Source: Paracoccaceae bacterium (GTDB lineage: Bacteria > Pseudomonadota > Alphaproteobacteria > Rhodobacterales > Rhodobacteraceae). From it: a DNA stretch of 6,664 nucleotides. The DNA lies in NCBI GenBank assembly GCA_002746395.1, contig NVXA01000001.1:430990-437653 (forward strand), in the 5' to 3' direction. Positions 4,944 to 6,664 of this stretch are shown here, piece after piece. Every line of letters starts with the position of its first letter. Position 1 is the stretch's first letter. The notes under the pieces were generated by a model that was given only the letters and a program-made list of their open reading frames with translations, was not told where the DNA came from and did not search any database. Made by a program: the position numbers and the translations under genes.

Positions 4944-4953
4944 GATATTTTCA

Positions 4954-5592
4954 ATGGCCAGATTCAAAACCTTAAGCGTTGTCGCTCTTGTAGGCACAGT
5001 TACTTTGGCGGGCTGTGTAAACCCCGACGGAACCGCAAACAACACCGGAACCGGCGCTGGCGTTGGGGCCGTGCTTGGTGGCTTGTTTGGCCGCGCGGTA
5101 TCCGATGACAAAACAAAAGGCACGCTTATCGGTGGCGTTATCGGCGGCGCGCTCGGCGGTGCTATCGGCGCTGATCTGGACAAACAGGAAGCCGCGCTTC
5201 GCTCCCAGATGGGCAACAACGTCAACATCATCAACACCGGTTCGCAACTTATCGTATCGTTGCCCGAAGACATCACGTTTGCCACCAACAGCGCTGTGAT
5301 CAAATCCAGTCTTATTGGTGACCTTAACACTCTTGCCGCCAGCATGAATACCTACCCGAACACCACAATCGAGGTGGTCGGCCACACAGATAACACCGGC
5401 ACCTCCGCCTACAATCAGGCATTGTCCGAGCAACGCGCCCGCGCTGTTCGTGGCGTCCTGATCAACACGGTAAATCCAAACCGTGTTGTTGCCTACGGCG
5501 TTGGGGAAACTCGTCCGGTTCAATCGAATGCTTCTTTCGCCGGACGTCAAGCAAACCGCAGGGTCGAGATTTTCATCACGCCCAACCGCTAA
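4954..5592 (+). CDS. YiaD-like OmpA-family outer-membrane lipoprotein
   Basis: The 212-residue precursor starts MARFKTLSVVALVGTVTLAGC, a lipoprotein signal with lipobox L18-A19-G20-C21. The mature protein should be lipidated at Cys21, and no Asp at +2 means outer-membrane sorting is expected. Residues 31-73 are a glycine zipper (GAGVGAVLGGLFG, then GTLIGGVIGGALGGAIGA). Residues about 98-208 are an OmpA C-terminal peptidoglycan-binding domain with FATNSA, VVGHTDNTG (142-149), NQALSEQRARAV (154-165) and NRRVEIFI (201-208). This architecture and length match E. coli YiaD. It probably tethers the outer membrane to the cell wall. AAGGA lies 8 nt before the ATG, and an upstream TTG at 4924 lacks support. 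It is a single gene with its own terminator. Pal and OmpA porins are excluded by the zipper and the absence of a beta-barrel. Confidence 0.92.
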   Translation: MARFKTLSVVALVGTVTLAGCVNPDGTANNTGTGAGVGAVLGGLFGRAVSDDKTKGTLIGGVIGGALGGAIGADLDKQEAALRSQMGNNVNIINTGSQLIVSLPEDITFATNSAVIKSSLIGDLNTLAASMNTYPNTTIEVVGHTDNTGTSAYNQALSEQRARAVRGVLINTVNPNRVVAYGVGETRPVQSNASFAGRQANRRVEIFITPNR

Positions 5593-5610
5593 ACACCTGA
5601 CATAAACTTG

Positions 5611-5637
5611 AAAGGGTCGGTTCGCCGGCCCTTTTTT
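5611..5637 (+). terminator. Intrinsic terminator of the OmpA-family lipoprotein gene
   Basis: The hairpin GGGTCGG-ttcg-CCGGCCC (5614-5631, one T-G pair) is flanked by AAA on the left and followed by TTTTTT (5632-5637). It begins 19 bp after the stop codon. The A and T flanks can extend the stem by three pairs. Confidence 0.88.
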
Positions 5638-5648
5638 GTGACTACACC

Positions 5649-5688
5649 TTGCCTACGACCCTCGATTGGTAATATCGTCGGACCAATT
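5649..5688 (+). promoter_or_regulatory. Promoter and PdhR-like half-site palindrome of the GntR-family gene
   Basis: ATTGGT (5665-5670) and ACCAAT (5682-5687) are perfect inverted half-sites 11 bp apart. They have the half-site sequence of the E. coli PdhR box, whose halves are normally only 3 bp apart. A weak promoter, TTGCCT (5649-5654) and TAATAT (5670-5675) at 15-bp spacing, overlaps the left half. A repressor bound here would cover the -10, 17 bp from the start codon, which suggests autoregulation by the encoded FCD regulator. Confidence 0.45.
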
Positions 5689-5704
5689 CCAAAGGGATTG
5701 ATTT

Positions 5705-6472
5705 ATGCCATTTGTTAAGATTGAACCGGAAAAAGCAGCAAGCGCGATTGTTCATCAAGTCGAACAGTTGATCCTGCGTGGGGTTTTGCGCCCCGGTGAA
5801 AGACTGCCTTCCGAACGGGAGCTTGCAACCAGATTCGAGGTTTCTCGCCCAACGGTCCGCGACGCCCTATCCACCTTGGAAGCCAGCGATCTTGTCGTGA
5901 CTCGCCCCGGCTCTGGCGCATTCGTGGCGCAGGTTCTAGGCTCCGCTTTCGCGCCCGCGCTGGTAAACCTGTTTTCCACACATGACGAAGCATTATTTGA
6001 CTATCTCTCGTTTCGCCGCGACCTTGAAGGAATGGCTGCTGCCCGCGCAGCCGAGCATGCAAACGAAACCGACCTAGAAGTAATTCGCAGTATTTTCAAT
6101 CGCATGGAGGTCGCTCACGAAAAGCGCAACCCGACCGAAGAGGCCGCCATCGACGCCGAATTTCACCTGGCGATTGTAGAGGCGGCCCACAACGTGGTGA
6201 TGTTGCATATGATGCGCTCAATGTTTGAAATGCTTCAAGCCGGCGTTTTTTACAATCGGCAGTTGCTGTTCGGAAAGCGTTCCACACGGTGTCATCTTCT
6301 GGAACAGCATCGAGCGATTTTTGACGCTATCATTGCGCAAAACCCCGATGCCGCCCGCGCGGCCGTTGAAGCGCATCTAACCTACATCGAGGGCGCGATG
6401 CTTCAACAAAGTCGTGACCATCGAAACGAGAATGTCGCCAAACAACGCCTTGAACACGAAAAAGAGCGTTAA
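5705..6472 (+). CDS. GntR-family transcriptional regulator, FadR subfamily with FCD domain (PdhR/GlcC/LldR-like)
   Basis: The 255-residue protein has an N-terminal GntR winged helix (about 9-75: ILRGVLRPGERLPSERELA, FEVSRPTVRDALSTLEA, then the wing VVTRPGSGAFV). An all-helical FCD effector domain follows (about 95-232). Candidate metal/ligand residues are Asp150 and His154 (DAEFH), His202 (EQHRAIFDA) and His224 (EAHL), the usual D-x3-H...H...H set. FCD regulators bind small carboxylates such as pyruvate, lactate or glycolate and release DNA. The LVNLFSTHDEALFDYL stretch resembles GlcC/PdhR more than FadR proper, which points to a short organic acid, but the ligand is not proven. AAGGGA lies 7 nt before the ATG. 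It is likely co-transcribed with the gene starting 1 nt after its stop and probably controls its own promoter. Confidence 0.9.
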   Translation: MPFVKIEPEKAASAIVHQVEQLILRGVLRPGERLPSERELATRFEVSRPTVRDALSTLEASDLVVTRPGSGAFVAQVLGSAFAPALVNLFSTHDEALFDYLSFRRDLEGMAAARAAEHANETDLEVIRSIFNRMEVAHEKRNPTEEAAIDAEFHLAIVEAAHNVVMLHMMRSMFEMLQAGVFYNRQLLFGKRSTRCHLLEQHRAIFDAIIAQNPDAARAAVEAHLTYIEGAMLQQSRDHRNENVAKQRLEHEKER

Positions 6473-6473
6473 C

Positions 6474-6664
6474 ATGAAGACGATTCTGGTTTTCGGATAT
6501 GGCTACACCGCCCGTGTAATCGGGCAAGAATTGCGGGCCGAGGGTTGGCGCGTGATCGGCACAACCCGCTCACCGGACAAAGCTGCCACGATGAAGGCCG
6601 ATGGAATCGAGGCCATCCTTTGGCCCGATGCGGACATTACCGAAGCATTAAGTGCCGCGACCCA
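6474..6664 (+). CDS. Rossmann-fold SDR/NAD(P)-dependent epimerase-like protein, N-terminal part (truncated by window edge)
   Basis: The ATG is one base after the GntR stop codon, with AAAGAG (6461-6466) 7 nt upstream inside that gene, so the two form an operon with likely coupled translation. The 63 visible residues start MKTILVFGYGYTARVIGQ, a beta strand followed by the glycine-rich G-x-G-x-x-A dinucleotide loop (GYGYTA) and helix. A second strand follows (WRVIGTTRSP), whose Arg after the strand suggests NADP preference. This resembles atypical extended SDR proteins of the YeeZ type. Active-site residues lie beyond the window, so enzymatic activity and substrate cannot be judged. Pairing with a carboxylate-sensing regulator hints at organic-acid metabolism, as inference only. 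Confidence 0.75.
   Translation, partial: MKTILVFGYGYTARVIGQELRAEGWRVIGTTRSPDKAATMKADGIEAILWPDADITEALSAAT

Noticed and set aside
4827..5345. Minus-strand frames opposite the lipoprotein gene
   Set aside because: They are antisense to a lipoprotein gene with a clear lipobox and OmpA domain; the low-complexity Ala/Pro-rich product is a shadow of the glycine zipper.

Overview
The window looks like a chromosomal segment of an alphaproteobacterium, most likely Rhodobacterales (Roseobacter-type). This rests on the gene families, C-ending codon use and GC-rich core genes; there is no rRNA or other taxonomic marker, so it is inference. Core metabolic and repair genes flank a less GC-rich accessory stretch at about 589-2277.

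Layout. At 1-588 is the 3' end of a dimethylglycine/sarcosine dehydrogenase-type flavoprotein with a GcvT-like C-terminal domain. It is followed by a large branched palindrome (616-730). Two very small minus-strand genes form a cassette: a cysteine-rich 68-aa protein (931-1137), then a basic 57-aa protein (742-915). Next is an orphan plus-strand terminator (1262-1296), which hints at an unannotated small transcript. A minus-strand gene at 1374-1859 encodes a coiled-coil plus winged-helix-like protein of unknown function. Its 418-bp upstream region holds an interrupted palindrome, a G/C homopolymer, a perfect TATAAT, a good plus-strand promoter match and a triple 11-bp-phased repeat, but no convincing gene.

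From 2278 to 4841 lies a DNA-repair neighbourhood. nth (endonuclease III) and a PfkB-family adenosine-kinase-like gene are translationally coupled on the minus strand by an ATGA overlap. They are divergent from a plus-strand AraC-HTH/O6-methylguanine-DNA methyltransferase fusion (Ada without its N-terminal sensor domain). The divergent region contains an exact match to the classical E. coli Ada box inside an inverted repeat.

At 4954-5592 is a YiaD-like OmpA-family lipoprotein with its own strong terminator. At 5705-6472 is a GntR/FCD regulator preceded by a PdhR-like half-site palindrome. Almost directly joined to it is the start of a Rossmann-fold SDR/epimerase-like gene that runs off the window.

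The least explained region is 589-2277: the small-protein pair, the candidate structured leader, the orphan terminator and the winged-helix gene with its decorated promoter region. No function for these can be stated from sequence alone.
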